Of a stretch of DNA of 33,816 nt, positions 1 to 8,764 are shown one piece after another (position 1 is the stretch's first letter; the number at the start of each line of letters is the position of its first letter). A program made the position numbers and the translations under genes. Under the pieces are notes generated by a model. The model was not told the DNA's origin and made no database searches. It saw nothing but the letters and a program-made list of their open reading frames with translations. This stretch comes from Bradyrhizobium embrapense. GTDB lineage: Bacteria; Pseudomonadota; Alphaproteobacteria; Rhizobiales; Xanthobacteraceae. The stretch covers positions 81 through 33,896 of the forward strand of contig NZ_LFIP02000022.1 in NCBI RefSeq assembly GCF_001189235.2. Reading direction: 5' to 3'.

Positions 1-217
1 CGAGGTCGATCCGAAGGTCTGGCTCGCCGACATCCTCGCCCGCATCGCCGATCTTCCCGCATCGCGTCTGCACGAACTGCTGCCCTGGGAATGGAAGCTC
101 CTGGGCCAAGCCGGCAAGCCCGCCGGTCAGCAGGCCGCCTGACCTTCACGCAACGCCATCATAGCTCGCCGTGCCCGCGCGCACGCGTCAATCGGGCGGT
201 CTTCATCGTATGCGTAC
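1..217 (+). mobile_element. IS66-family element, 3' (right) end, cut by window start
   Basis: This is the right end of an IS66-family insertion sequence entering the window from the left. It holds the last 46 codons of tnpC, then about 75 bp of non-coding end. The terminus is placed at 217. Read inward from there it begins GTACGC, and its first 23 bases match the left terminus at 33520-33542 at 18 positions, the imperfect terminal inverted repeat expected of the family. The bases just outside (218-225, GATCGTTC) are an 8-bp target duplication, the size IS66 elements make. The matching other end lies at the far right of the window. Confidence 0.85.
2..142 (+). CDS. tnpC: IS66-family transposase TnpC, C-terminal 46 residues (partial)
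   Basis: The open frame from base 2 to a TGA at 140-142 gives 46 residues including DPKVWLADILARIADLP and ELLPWEWK, the hallmark C-terminus of IS66 TnpC transposases. The rest of the gene, with the DDE catalytic core, lies outside the window. The reading frame is undamaged here, unlike the other transposase remnants in the window, so this element may be a recent and possibly active copy. It abuts a decayed MFS gene that it interrupts. Confidence 0.85.
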   Translation, partial: EVDPKVWLADILARIADLPASRLHELLPWEWKLLGQAGKPAGQQAA

Positions 218-225
218 GATCGTTC
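218..225. repeat. 8-bp target-site duplication GATCGTTC (left-window copy)
   Basis: GATCGTTC directly follows the IS66 right terminus. The identical octamer directly precedes the IS66 left terminus at 33512-33519. IS66 elements duplicate 8 bp on insertion. Dropping one copy together with the IS joins the two MFS gene halves in frame (LGSF followed by GLGAVAGA). Confidence 0.85.
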
Positions 226-1010
226 GGTCTGGGCGCGGTTGCTGGAGCAATAAGCGTAAACAGGATACGACGCGCTCTGAGCGCCGAGGCCGCGCCAAGA
301 GCTCTACGCTAGTTATGGGATTTGCAATTTGCGCGACGGCATTTAGCTATAATACAGCGCTGACGTCGGCCGCGCTTTGTCTCGCAGGTGCGGCTTGGCT
401 AACTGCGGTGACGCTGTTCAATATCGCCGTCCAAGTATCTTCACCGCGCTGGGTCGCCGGTCGTGCGTTCGCCATTTACGAAGCCGCGATATCCGGCGGG
501 ATAGCGCTCGGCAGCTGCGGCTGGGGACATTTAGCGCAAGCCGCTGGCATCGAATTCGCGTTGCTCGTCTCTGCGATGATGATGATCGCGTCGGTGATAC
601 TTGGGTTGTGGCTTCGCTTGCCGCCTGTTCTGCAAGTTCAAGAGGGCGGCGCGCTGGGCGATCCAAAAGTCGGGATACCCCTCACCAACCAAAGCGGCCC
701 TATCGCGATTGAGATCGAGTATCGAGTATCAAAAGATAATGCTCTAGCGTTCCATGGAGTAATGTAGGCATTGCAAATGTCTCGTAAGCGCAATGGAGCT
801 TACGGGTGGAATGTCGCGCGCGACATAAGCGATCCCGAACTTTGGACGGATCGCTATTACAGTCCTACGTGGCTGGATTATCTTCGCCAGCGAATCCGGC
901 CTACGCATGCGGATAGAACACTCGATCGTAATGCGATGGCATTCCACATCGGACCCCACCCAATCGGGGTTCGACGCATGCTCGAGCGACCAAGGGGATC
1001 AATGAGCTGA
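218..1010 (+). pseudogene. MFS transporter (MFS_3/EntS-like), C-terminal half with C-terminal soluble domain, decayed
   Basis: This is the 3' half of a major facilitator gene whose 5' half lies at 32697-33519. Three frames must be joined. The first reads GLGAVAGAISVNRIRR (to about 300). The second starts near STLVMGFAICATAF and runs through ISGGIALGSCGWGHLA to LGLWLRLPPV. The third (771-1010) reads NGAYGWNVARDISDPELW to GPHPIGVRRMLERP. The last stretch matches the small soluble domain that ends many MFS_3 proteins. Frame changes fall near 300 and 765. The fragment has no start codon of its own and directly follows the IS66 end, so it is almost certainly not functional. The family exports small molecules across the inner membrane; no substrate can be assigned. 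Confidence 0.8.
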
Positions 1011-1099
1011 ACCCTTGGCCGCGTTAAGCGGTTTCTTGCTGGCGTAGATTTTCTGGCGGGATCAGGGCGACCGCTCGTTACGACATCATTCATCGCCAA

Positions 1100-1463
1100 G
1101 CCGAACTAGCGGGCCACGTGCGCCGTTCTCGAAGCATTGCGTCAGCAGCGCCACGCTGGCAAGCAGATCGTGGCCGAGGTCAACGGCCATAGTCGTCAAC
1201 CGATCCTTCGCCGCTTGGCATTAAGCCGGATACGCAACCTGAGGCGGGCCGAGCCGGCGCCGCTATGAACGCGAGCGCCCGGCGAGCTTATCCACGTCGG
1301 CTCAAGAGAGTCGGCAGGTTCGTGAGACCCGTCCACCACATAGACACACAACCGCTAGAGGGCGGAGGCTGCGGCACCGAACCACGAGTTCGTCGGTGTC
1401 GCGAGCGACGTTGCCGCGCCTGGCCTTTCACTCAGATCAATCCTGCGAGACCAGTAAAAGGAG
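1100..1463 (+). pseudogene. IS481-family transposase remnant
   Basis: Short homologous blocks in alternating frames resemble IS481 transposases. The order is ALRQQRHAGKQIVAEVNG, then RRYERERP, GELIHV, LKRVGRF and finally a degraded EFVGVASDVA-like block. At least three frame changes are needed, the helix-turn-helix start is missing, and the catalytic DDE core beyond the second block is lost. The remnant is cut off on the right by an IS66 left terminus at 1464. Only the family name is defensible; it cannot encode a working enzyme. Confidence 0.6.
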
Positions 1464-1905
1464 GTAAGCGCTGTTCGGGAGCCACCTACCGGATGAAGGG
1501 CTGCTCTGCGAGTCTGCGGTCGGTTTGGACCGTAGGCTTAGGACACAGTGCATAATGCTATCACCGAGCCGTTGCGGCGGCTGGAGGTCTTCACCGGAGC
1601 CGGTCGTCGCCGGAAGTGGAGCGGAGGACAAGGCACGGATTGTTGCAGAGATCGAGACGAGTGGTGACTCGGTCTGTTCGGTAGCCCGGCGGCATGGATT
1701 GTCACCGAAGCATGTTCGGCTGGCGACGTCAGTTGAGAGAAGCCGTAGGCGTTCAATCCGGGGAAGAAGTACAGGTTGTTCCGGCGGTGGTGGATGCAGC
1801 GGTGCCGACACCTGACTTTAGCCGAGGGCGTAAGGTGGTGCGAGAGCATGCGGGCCGACCCCGTCTCGGGTGCTGTCTATGTGTTCCGGACCAAGCGAGC
1901 CCAAC
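1464..1905 (+). mobile_element. IS66-family left end with decayed tnpA and tnpB fragment
   Basis: The terminus starts GTAAGCGCTGTTC at 1464, the usual IS66 opening. A tnpA remnant follows from about 1553. Its blocks LRRLEVFTGAGRRRKWS, DKARIVAEI and SVCSVARRHGLSP lie in different frames. A tnpB scrap near 1845-1905 reads MRADPVSGAVYVFRTKRAQ. The first 350 bp align, in inverted orientation, with 4569-4245, so two left ends of closely related IS66 elements face each other around the serine recombinase. The tnpA copy here carries frameshifts after RRRKWS and after RHGLSP and is not functional. Confidence 0.7.
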
Positions 1906-2244
1906 ACGCGACATTCTGCATACAGCCTTCGAAGCGCGACAATTGCATATCCGTGGCATCCGCTTTTTCGGCGGACGCTTCAGGTCGCACCTTTCCGACG
2001 CGGCAAGGATTTGAAGTGCATCTACACGGAGGAGCGGCGTGGGTTTAGCCGCGAGGTGCCCGATTGGATGTCCGACGAAAGCTACTGTGCCGGCATGGCG
2101 CTTGGGCCGCCGCAGGTCAGTATTGAGGGGCTTAACGAATTTGCCGCTGTTCTGAAGCTTCTCGGCACGAATCGGGCGTCGGGCGCACGATCCCGTGATG
2201 TCCCAAGTCATGGGGAACCTCGAAAGCCAGCGGCGGCAATATGA
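1870..2244 (+). CDS. Small conserved protein upstream of serine recombinase (DUF5372-like, tentative)
   Basis: The open frame contains YPWHPLFRRTLQV, CIYTEERRG and GPPQVSIEGLNEFAAVLKLL. Its layout is like small proteins found next to large serine recombinases in rhizobial and other islands: an N-terminal HPxHP-like strand, a central basic part, and a C-terminal segment resembling LRVxDLLxLAxLV. The DUF5372 link is from memory and not certain. The annotated start is a GTG at 1870 inside the tnpB scrap, and no convincing ribosome-binding site is visible, so the true start may be further in, near 1930. The end overlaps the first coding blocks of the recombinase. Function is unknown, and its partner gene is broken, so it may itself be dead. 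Confidence 0.4.
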   Translation: MLSMCSGPSEPNTRHSAYSLRSATIAYPWHPLFRRTLQVAPFRRGKDLKCIYTEERRGFSREVPDWMSDESYCAGMALGPPQVSIEGLNEFAAVLKLLGTNRASGARSRDVPSHGEPRKPAAAI

Positions 2245-4212
2245 CTTGGCGCAGGCCGCGGAAGCTTAAATCGGTGACAGTCTTTGACGACGATCTTGGC
2301 CGCTCAGGATCCGGCAGCACGCAGCGGCCTGGATTTGAACGGCTTGTGGCGATGGTATGTTCGGGCGACGTCGGTGCTGTTTATTGCATCGAGGCCTCGC
2401 GGCTGGCGCGCAATGGACGCGACTGGCATCACCTGATCGACCTCTGCGCGCTCGCTGGCGCGTTGGTTATCGATCCCGACGGAGCCTATGATCCGCGGCT
2501 TGTCAACGACCGCCTGCTGCTCGGACTGAAGGGGACGATGTCGGAGTATGAGCTGAGTCTGCTTCGCCAACGGGGAATCGCCGCTCGAGACTCCAAGGCC
2601 CAGCGCGGCGAGTACCGCTTCATGCTTCCACCCGGATTTTGTTGGAATGAACTTGGCAAGATCGAAATCGATCCCGACGAACATGTGGCGGGAGTAGTCC
2701 GACTCGTCTTCACGAAGTTCCGCGAGCTCGGCAGCGCCCGGCAGGTCTTTCTTTGGCTACGCGCCGCCGACATCAAAGTGCCTGTGGTCTTGAGGAACGT
2801 TCAAATCTACAAGCCTAGCTGGAAGGCGCCGGCCTATCACACGGTTATGCAGATCCTGCACAATCCGCTCTATGCTGGCGCCTATGCGTTTGGCCGAATC
2901 GCCCAGAAGACACGGATCGTGGACGGTCGCGCTCGCAAGGTCAGCGGGTTCAAGAAGCCGCGGGAGGAATGGAATGTCCTCCTGCGCGACAATCATCCCG
3001 GTTATATTGGCTGGCAGGAGTATGAAGACGATCAGAGGCTGCTGCTGAAAACGCGCATATGAAGAAGAATTGCTCGCGTAAATCGGCGCGCGGGGGACGC
3101 GCACTGCTGACCGGCTTGATGCGGTGCGGACGTTGCGGGCGAATGATGCGTGTGTTCTATGGCCAGGCCAAGGGGAATGCCCATCGCTATCAATGCCGCG
3201 GCGATGACGCCCATGTCGGGGCAGGCCTATGTATCGGCATCGGCGGAGTGCGCGTCGATCGTGCGGTCGCGCAGCAAATCCTTGAGGCGGTCTCCGATCG
3301 GGCTGTTGAAGCCGCGATATTGGCGTCGGACCAGGTTGAGCGCTCGAGACAAGAGATCATCGCCGCCGTCGAACGGGAGCTTGAAGTTGCAAGCTACGAA
3401 GCGTCCCTTGCCGCACGCCGATACGAACTTGTGGATCCGGCGAAGCGTCACGTTGCCCGCGAACTCGAGGCACGCTGGAATGGCGCATTGGTGCGGGTTG
3501 CCGAGCTTGAAGGTCGTATCAAGGAGCAGCGCGCCGCATCAGCGGAAACCCCCAAGATCGACCGCGCCCTGCTTCTGCAACTTGCGCATGATCTGCCGCG
3601 GGTCTGGAATGCACCGTCCACGGACACACGCACCAAGCAGCGGCTAGTTCACATCGTGGTCCGAGAGATTGTTTGCGATCTCGACGAAAACACCAATGAA
3701 GCGGTTCTGCTCGTCCACTGGACCGGCGGCCGGCACACGGAGGTTCGGGTTGCTCGCGTAAAGACGGGCCGATATCCGGCCGATATGACACCCACTGCCG
3801 TTGACGCACTTCGCAAACTCGCTGGTCATTGGCCTGACCGGGAGCTCGCCGTGTCGCTCAATCGGATGCGTTGCAAGACTGGCGACGGCGAAACCTGGAC
3901 GACTGTTCGCGTGCGGGAAATGCGCGAACGCCTGGGCTTGCCGGAATACGACCCCGCATCATCCGACGGCAAAATGATCAGCCTTGCGAAGGCTGCGGCA
4001 CGCTTTGGGATTTGCGTCGGATCAGCAAAGAGCCTCGTGTTGAAGGCATCCTGCCGGCAACGCAAGCGATCAAGGGGGCGCAATGGTTGGTTCGGGTCGA
4101 CGCGCTGACGTCGGAGTCAGTGCGCATAGCGGTGCAGCGCGTGATCGAACGTCGGCCGAAAAACTACATTGATTATCAGTACGATAGGTTGATCCGCCTG
4201 CCGGGGATCTGA
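2198..4212 (+). pseudogene. Large serine recombinase (resolvase/invertase family), frameshifted
   Basis: Four blocks in shifting frames reconstruct one large serine recombinase of about 670 residues. From 2198: MSQVMGNLESQRRQYDLAQ. From 2241: VTVFDDDLGRSGSG, then EASRLARNGRDW and the recombinase domain with LHNPLYAGAYAFG. From 3059: the zinc-ribbon block LMRCGRCGRMMRV and a coiled-coil-like stretch. The last block, in another frame, ends DYQYDRLIRLPGI at 4212. Frame changes lie near 2260, 3048 (CTGCTGCTGAAAAC where GGAAAAC would continue the frame) and 4045. The nucleophilic serine region at the extreme N-terminus is not recognisable. The family cuts and rejoins DNA at attachment or resolution sites. 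The copy is embedded between two inverted IS66 ends and is unlikely to be active unless the shifts are sequencing errors. Confidence 0.8.
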
Positions 4213-4244
4213 CAAAGGGACGCACAATGAAACGAGCTGTGCCA

Positions 4245-4569
4245 AACTGTACTTCGTCCGCCTCGGAATGACCGCCTGCGGCTTCTCGCAACTGCCGCCG
4301 CCAGCCAAACAGCTGCTGCGGCGACAAGCCATGTCGTCGTGCCACGGAACACACCGAGTCGACACTCGACACGATCTCCGCCACGATCCGCGCCTTGTCC
4401 TCGTCGCTCCACTTCCGTCGACGACCGGCTCCGGTGAAGACCTCAAGCCGCCGCACCGGCTCCGTGATAGCAGTATGAACTGTGTCCATTCTAAGCCTAA
4501 CGGTCGAACCGAACCGCAGACTCGCAGATCACCCCGTCATCCGGTAGGTGGCCGTTGAACAGCGCTTAC
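4245..4569 (-). mobile_element. IS66-family left end with truncated tnpA, inverted relative to the copy at 1464
   Basis: Read on the minus strand the terminus is GTAAGCGCTGTTC, ending at 4569. A well-preserved tnpA N-terminus follows from 4489: LRRLEVF-like start, TGAGRRRKWSDEDKARIV, SVCSVARRHGLSPQQLFG and WRRQLREAAGG. This is the helix-turn-helix accessory protein of IS66. Homology stops around 4245, just past the recombinase gene's 3' end, so the element is truncated there. This copy lacks the frameshifts seen in the 1464 copy over the same stretch, which implies independent decay. Confidence 0.7.
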
Positions 4570-5367
4570 ATTTAATCTCTAAATTCCAACGCTTGTACGC
4601 TGCACAGGCGATGAAGACGCCACTTGTGGCGGGCTGCCCAAGCTCGGAGCCGCTACAGGCATGATCTCGACGCTGTAAAGTAGCCGCTCGTACTCCATTG
4701 GCGGTTTCGCCGAGCGGAATAGCTCGGGTCCTTTGCAGCCCTTAACGCCTCCCGCGGTGAGCGCGGATTGAGACCCTTGGCAGGTTGACAAACTTGCATT
4801 TCCAGAGCCCGCGTCAGATAGCTTTGACACGCGGATGATTGCGCCAACGCTTGCTGTGCTAACAAGGCAGTTAAATGGGAAGCGCCAACACACCTCTCGG
4901 GGCTCGGAATTGAGCCAAGAGCTTGACAAGCATCTACATCCCTCTGTCAAGCCACAGCAATGCGAACATGGCGACTAGCCAAACTAAGAGTACCAAGGCT
5001 TTGTTCCTGAGACCTACGCTCCACATCTATCAATCACTATCCGATGCCTTGGCCGTTTCCTCAGCAGACCGACGTCGCCAGTAGGGTGTGGAAGGACGTG
5101 TGCTCTTACTTGCGCCGCGGCGCACAATAACGCTGCGCTGCTTAACTGCGAGAGGTGAGCTTCACGCGCCGAATCGCGGCGCAATTATTGTCAATTTCGA
5201 TTAGCTAATTCTCAGTCGTTGACGTAACACGTATCGTAGCATTTCGCGCAACACCGCTGCCGACGGGAACCACGCAAAGTGATCAGCGCCTTGCCCGCCG
5301 GGCCTACTAACCACTCGTTCAATTCCAACGCTAAGTTTTTCATCAGAGCGAATTCAACGGCACATCT
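4570..5367. other. About 800 bp with no recognisable gene
   Basis: Several short open frames occur on both strands (for example minus 4579-4950), but none shows a family motif or a ribosome-binding site. Composition is mixed, as expected for debris next to an insertion sequence. Two copies of AATTCCAACG(CT) lie at 4582 and 5321, near the two ends of the stretch. Any promoter for the M20 gene at 5368 should be here, but I see no strong -35/-10 pair. Confidence 0.6.
5319..5330. repeat. 12-bp direct repeat TCAATTCCAACG, copy upstream of the M20 gene
   Basis: TCAATTCCAACG occurs 38 bp upstream of the M20 gene and again at 6808-6819, 52 bp after its stop. A 10-bp core also occurs at 4582-4591. 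The two copies closely frame the gene. This could mark the ends of a mobilised segment or be chance. Confidence 0.45.
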
Positions 5368-6756
5368 ATGACGACTGCAAGTAGAAACGAGCACCTAGAT
5401 CCAGGACTTGCAAAGGTTTTAACTTACATCGAAGCGCACAAAGACGAATTCTTAGAACGGCTTATCGAATATCTCTGCCATCCCAGTATCAGCCCACAAA
5501 ATGTTGGGATGGACGATGTGGCGGAGCTTCTACTCAAAATGCTTAGACGTGTGGGACTTGAAGCACGGGCTATTCCGACGAAAGGATATCCGGTGGTATT
5601 GGCTTCATGGAATCACGCTCCAAATGCGCCTACGGTTCTTCTTTACGGGCACTATGATACTATGTCTGCCGAACCGCTCGATGCTTGGGCCAGTCCGCCT
5701 TTTGAACCCGCAATCCGCAATCGCCGCGTTTACGCTCGGGGCGCTGGAGATAATAAGGGCCAACACTTTGCACAGATCTTGGCCGTGGAGTCTTACTTGA
5801 AGGTGCATGGCCGACTTCCATGCAACGTTACCATCCTGTTGGAGGGCGAAGAGGAAATTGGAAGTCCTAATCTCGCGGATTTTGCAAGTGCCCATCGCGA
5901 TCTGCTCAAGGTAGATTTAGTCGTTACGGCTGATGGTCCCCAGCATGAATCCGGTCGACCGATCATTACATACGGCGTCAGAGGTGTCGTCTCATTCGAG
6001 TTACGAGCTCGAGGCGCGAACCGTGATGTCCACTCCGGAAATCTGGGTGGAGTAGTACCAAATCCAGTTTGGACTCTTGTGCACCTTCTAGCTTCGATGA
6101 AAGATAAGGCCGGGAACATCACTATTCCCGGGTTCCATGATGATATTGTCTGTCCCACCGAACTCGATTTAGCAGCCGCAGCGCTTCTACCGTCGGATGC
6201 AAATGAGCTTAGGAGATCCTTGGGCTTCCGCACGTTAGACGCGCCGGTCGATCGTCCTTTGACCGATCGGTTAATGTTCCATCCAACGCTGAGCATCAAT
6301 GGTTTGCACGGTGGGTACAGCGGACCTGGAATGCTTACTATTGTACCCGGCGAAGCATTCGTAAAATGCGATTCGCGTCTCGTGCATAATCAGGATCCAG
6401 GAGACATTCTCAATAAGATTGAGGCTCACGTAAAAAGGCATGCTCCCGATGTCGAGTTTGTGCGCTTAGAATCGACGCCTCCATCGAAAACCCCACTCGA
6501 CGCGCCATTTTCAAGAAATGTGCAGTGGGCAGTCTCGATTGGGCAAGAAGAGGACCCCCTGATCTTTCCTGCATTGGGCGCAACTTTACCCGACCACGTT
6601 TTTACAAAGCTACTTGGTAGCCCCTCCTTTGTTATTCCATATGCAAACGCTGACGAAGCTAATCACGCACCAAATGAGAATATTTCGGTTGATTGCTTCA
6701 TAAAAGGCATCCGCACGGGCGCGGCTCTCTTATACGCGCTGAGCCGAAGAAGTTAG
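5368..6756 (+). CDS. M20-family metallopeptidase / dipeptidase-like amidohydrolase
   Basis: The 462-residue protein is a full-length M20 enzyme with every expected zinc and catalytic element in order: LLYGHYDTMSAE (ligand His and catalytic-site Asp), ARGAGDNKGQ (bridging Asp), LLEGEEEIGSPN (general base and ligand Glu), VVTADGP (ligand Asp), and near the C-terminus ANADEANHAPNENI (ligand His). The length and the GEEEIGS form place it with the CNDP/DUG1-like dipeptidases and related acyl-amino-acid hydrolases, which cleave a peptide or amide bond in the cytoplasm. No signal peptide is seen. The ATG at 5368 lacks a clear ribosome-binding site. The gene stands alone between transposon remnants yet is undamaged, which suggests selection. 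It could supply the amide-cleavage step of the catabolic genes downstream, but that is inference. Confidence 0.88.
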   Translation: MTTASRNEHLDPGLAKVLTYIEAHKDEFLERLIEYLCHPSISPQNVGMDDVAELLLKMLRRVGLEARAIPTKGYPVVLASWNHAPNAPTVLLYGHYDTMSAEPLDAWASPPFEPAIRNRRVYARGAGDNKGQHFAQILAVESYLKVHGRLPCNVTILLEGEEEIGSPNLADFASAHRDLLKVDLVVTADGPQHESGRPIITYGVRGVVSFELRARGANRDVHSGNLGGVVPNPVWTLVHLLASMKDKAGNITIPGFHDDIVCPTELDLAAAALLPSDANELRRSLGFRTLDAPVDRPLTDRLMFHPTLSINGLHGGYSGPGMLTIVPGEAFVKCDSRLVHNQDPGDILNKIEAHVKRHAPDVEFVRLESTPPSKTPLDAPFSRNVQWAVSIGQEEDPLIFPALGATLPDHVFTKLLGSPSFVIPYANADEANHAPNENISVDCFIKGIRTGAALLYALSRRS

Positions 6757-6807
6757 TTCGCTGGATGCACCGCCGGTTCTGCGTTTCGCGCACACAGACT
6801 TCTAAAA

Positions 6808-6819
6808 TCAATTCCAACG
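6808..6819. repeat. 12-bp direct repeat TCAATTCCAACG, copy downstream of the M20 gene
   Basis: This is an exact match to 5319-5330. It lies between the M20 stop codon and the IS66 tnpC remnant that begins near 6880. Confidence 0.45.
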
Positions 6820-6879
6820 TCCCCTGAGGTTCGAAGATCGTATATGAACGACACGTCGGCCAACTTGACTCAGACGCTC

Positions 6880-7114
6880 ATTGTAAGATGTCCGACTCTG
6901 CCGATGAGGTGGCTCGCCCTACACTGCGCGTTCGAGGGACCGCGCCAAGACCGGCCAGTTCTGGGCCTATGCCACCGACGACAGGCACTGGGCGACTTAG
7001 ATCCGCCTGGCATCGCCTATGTCTATTATGCACCCGACCGCAAGACCAGCGGCTATTCAGTCATCTTGCCGGCTTCAAGGACGTCCTGCAGGTCGATGTG
7101 TGTGGACGCCCCAG
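6880..7114 (+). pseudogene. IS66 TnpC remnant, catalytic-core part (5' piece of a split remnant)
   Basis: Joining short frames gives ADE, then RAKTGQFWAYATDDRHWAT, IAYVYYAPDRKTSG and HLAGFKDVLQVD. These are consecutive conserved blocks of the IS66 transposase around its DDE core. An in-frame TAG follows RHWAT and at least one frame change follows KTSG. Homology fades near 7114. The continuing part of the same transposase is at 8515-8719, beyond the IS110-type gene. Confidence 0.7.
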
Positions 7115-7363
7115 TGAATGCAAGCAAAATATAACTTCGGAACAGGCATGTGGTTGGGTGCTGACGTGTGTCCGGCATCGTAATGCGACCTCGACACGTC
7201 GCGGGCCCTTATGGAATGCGTGGATCGGATCCAATTCGGCTACGCGTGCTCGCTGGCACTCATCGACCTGTTGATTCTTCCAATCCCAATCCCTGACCGA
7301 TTGCCCATAACCCGCCGTTAGACCTTACCACATTCCCGACGTCTCTCGGCTTCTGGCCTTGCG

Positions 7364-8389
7364 TTAAGCAGCGCCAGACGCTGGAGCCTGGTAAGCGCCA
7401 CCGCGGATCATCAAGGCTCAGGCGATACGTGCCATTTTGTTCGCTAGAGCGACCGCGATCAGCTTTGGTGGCTTCTTCGAGAGCATTCTCGCCAGCCGTG
7501 ATCCTGCTGGCGATCCATAGCGTCTTGCCCATCGCACAACGGCGGTCGCACCAAGCACAAGGAGGCGCCGGAGATCTCGCCGGCCCATCCTGGAGATCTT
7601 GCCGAGCCTATCCTTACCTTCAGAGCAAGTCTGTTTGGGCGTGAGACCAACCCAGGCCGCAAAATCGCGCCTCTTCGAGAAGGTCTCCGCCGACGGCGAT
7701 AACGCCTCTATCGTTGCAGCGCAGATTGCGCCGATTCCTGGAATGGTCATCAAGCGAGAGGCGACTTCGTCCTGTCTCGCGCGCACCCGTAATCCCTTCT
7801 CCAGCTCTGCTATCTGCTCCGACAGGGATTTCACATGCGTCAAGAGATTCTGGCAAAGGCTGCGGGCTAGATCGGGCAGGTCCGGATATGTTGCAAGGAG
7901 CTCATCCAATCGGGGGATATGTCTCACGCCCTGAGCCACGATCAAACCGAATTCCGCAAGATGTCCGCGCAAAGCATTGATCGCCTGTGGGCGCTGTCGA
8001 ACTAAGAGTTCACGAACCTTGAACGCTATTGAGGAGCCTTGCTTCTCGGCGCTCTTAACGCCGACAAAGCGCATCGTTGGTCGGGACGCGGCTTCGGCGA
8101 TCGCTTGGGCATCCGCCGCATCGTTCTTCTGACGCTCAACGAAGGGCTTCACGTACGAGGGATGGATCAACTGGATATCGTGGCCAAACTTGCCAATCTC
8201 CCATCTCCAATAATGGGCGCTGGCGCAGGCCTCGATCGCGACCACTCACCTCGGCAACCTCGCGAAAAACTCGAGCAATCTGCTGCGGTTGAGTTTCTTA
8301 CGCAGAACGGTCCTCCCATCCCGCCCAGCTCCGTGGACCTGGAACACGTTCTTAGCCAAATCCAAACCAATGATGCTAACCTCATCCAC
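7364..8389 (-). pseudogene. IS110/IS1111-family transposase with two in-frame TGA codons
   Basis: One continuous minus-strand frame from a GTG at 8389 (GGAGG 8-9 bases upstream) to TAA at 7364-7366 would encode 341 residues, the normal size for this family. It starts VDEVSIIGLDLAKNVFQVHG, carrying the first Asp of the DEDD catalytic set. It continues through VAIEACASAHYW, FVERQKNDAADAQAI, the LMTIPGIGAICAATI block and FAAWVGLTPKQ. The frame is broken only by TGA at 8246-8248, where relatives carry Cys in LPRCLVAIEAC, and TGA at 7418-7420, where relatives carry Trp in ARIAWAL. There is no frameshift. The element sits inside an IS66 tnpC remnant, so it inserted later. Two nonsense codons make it almost surely inactive. 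Confidence 0.82.
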
Positions 8390-8514
8390 CGACGTCCTCC
8401 TTCGAGTTTAAACACCACATCTTGGCACAATCGATGCCGTCGGGGGGCGTCCACTCCATCGGCTATTGACGGGTACAGCCAGCTCTGTCTGACCGGGCGC
8501 GAGCCCAGACCGAT

Positions 8515-8719
8515 CCGTGAAGCTGCCTGTTGGTCGCATGGAAGGCGCCCGTTCTTCGCCATGACCGACATCGGAGAGAACACGCGTCCCAAGCCGCTCG
8601 GCAAAAAGGAGACGCCGCTCTCTTCGATCGCGGCTGAGGTCGTGCGGTGGATCGACGCGCTGTTTGAAATCGAACGCCCGATCAAGGGCAGGAGCGCCTT
8701 CAGGTACGGCAGACGCTGA
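8515..8719 (+). pseudogene. IS66 TnpC remnant, C-terminal part (3' piece of a split remnant)
   Basis: The frame reads EAACWSHGRRPFFAMTDIGE, then TPLSSIAAEVVRWIDALFEI and ERPIKGRSAF. This matches the IS66 TnpC region that follows the block found at 6880-7114 (ACWAHxRR and PLSPxAxEAVxRIDALFxIER in relatives). With the first piece it shows one plus-strand IS66 transposase gene split by the IS110 element. The ends of the original IS66 are not recognisable, and homology stops about 40 bp before the etfA stop codon. Confidence 0.7.
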
Positions 8720-8730
8720 GCCTCCTTGAT

Positions 8731-8764
8731 GTAGGCAGGCGGGTCGCCCACGTCCCTTGCCTAC
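8731..8764 (-). terminator. Inverted repeat overlapping the etfA stop, possible terminator
   Basis: GTAGGCA at 8731-8737 and TGCCTAC at 8758-8764 form a 7-bp inverted repeat with a 20-base spacer that overlaps the etfA stop codon. The spacer is GC-rich and could extend pairing. No T-run follows on the minus strand, so this is only a weak terminator candidate. Confidence 0.3.

Noticed and set aside
4579..4950. 123-codon minus-strand open frame in the gene-poor stretch
   Set aside because: No recognisable domain, no ribosome-binding site, and atypical composition. It may be debris.
5020..5060. nod-box-like ATC/GAT spacing upstream of the M20 gene
   Set aside because: Only short ATC and GAT matches; the extended nod-box consensus is not present.
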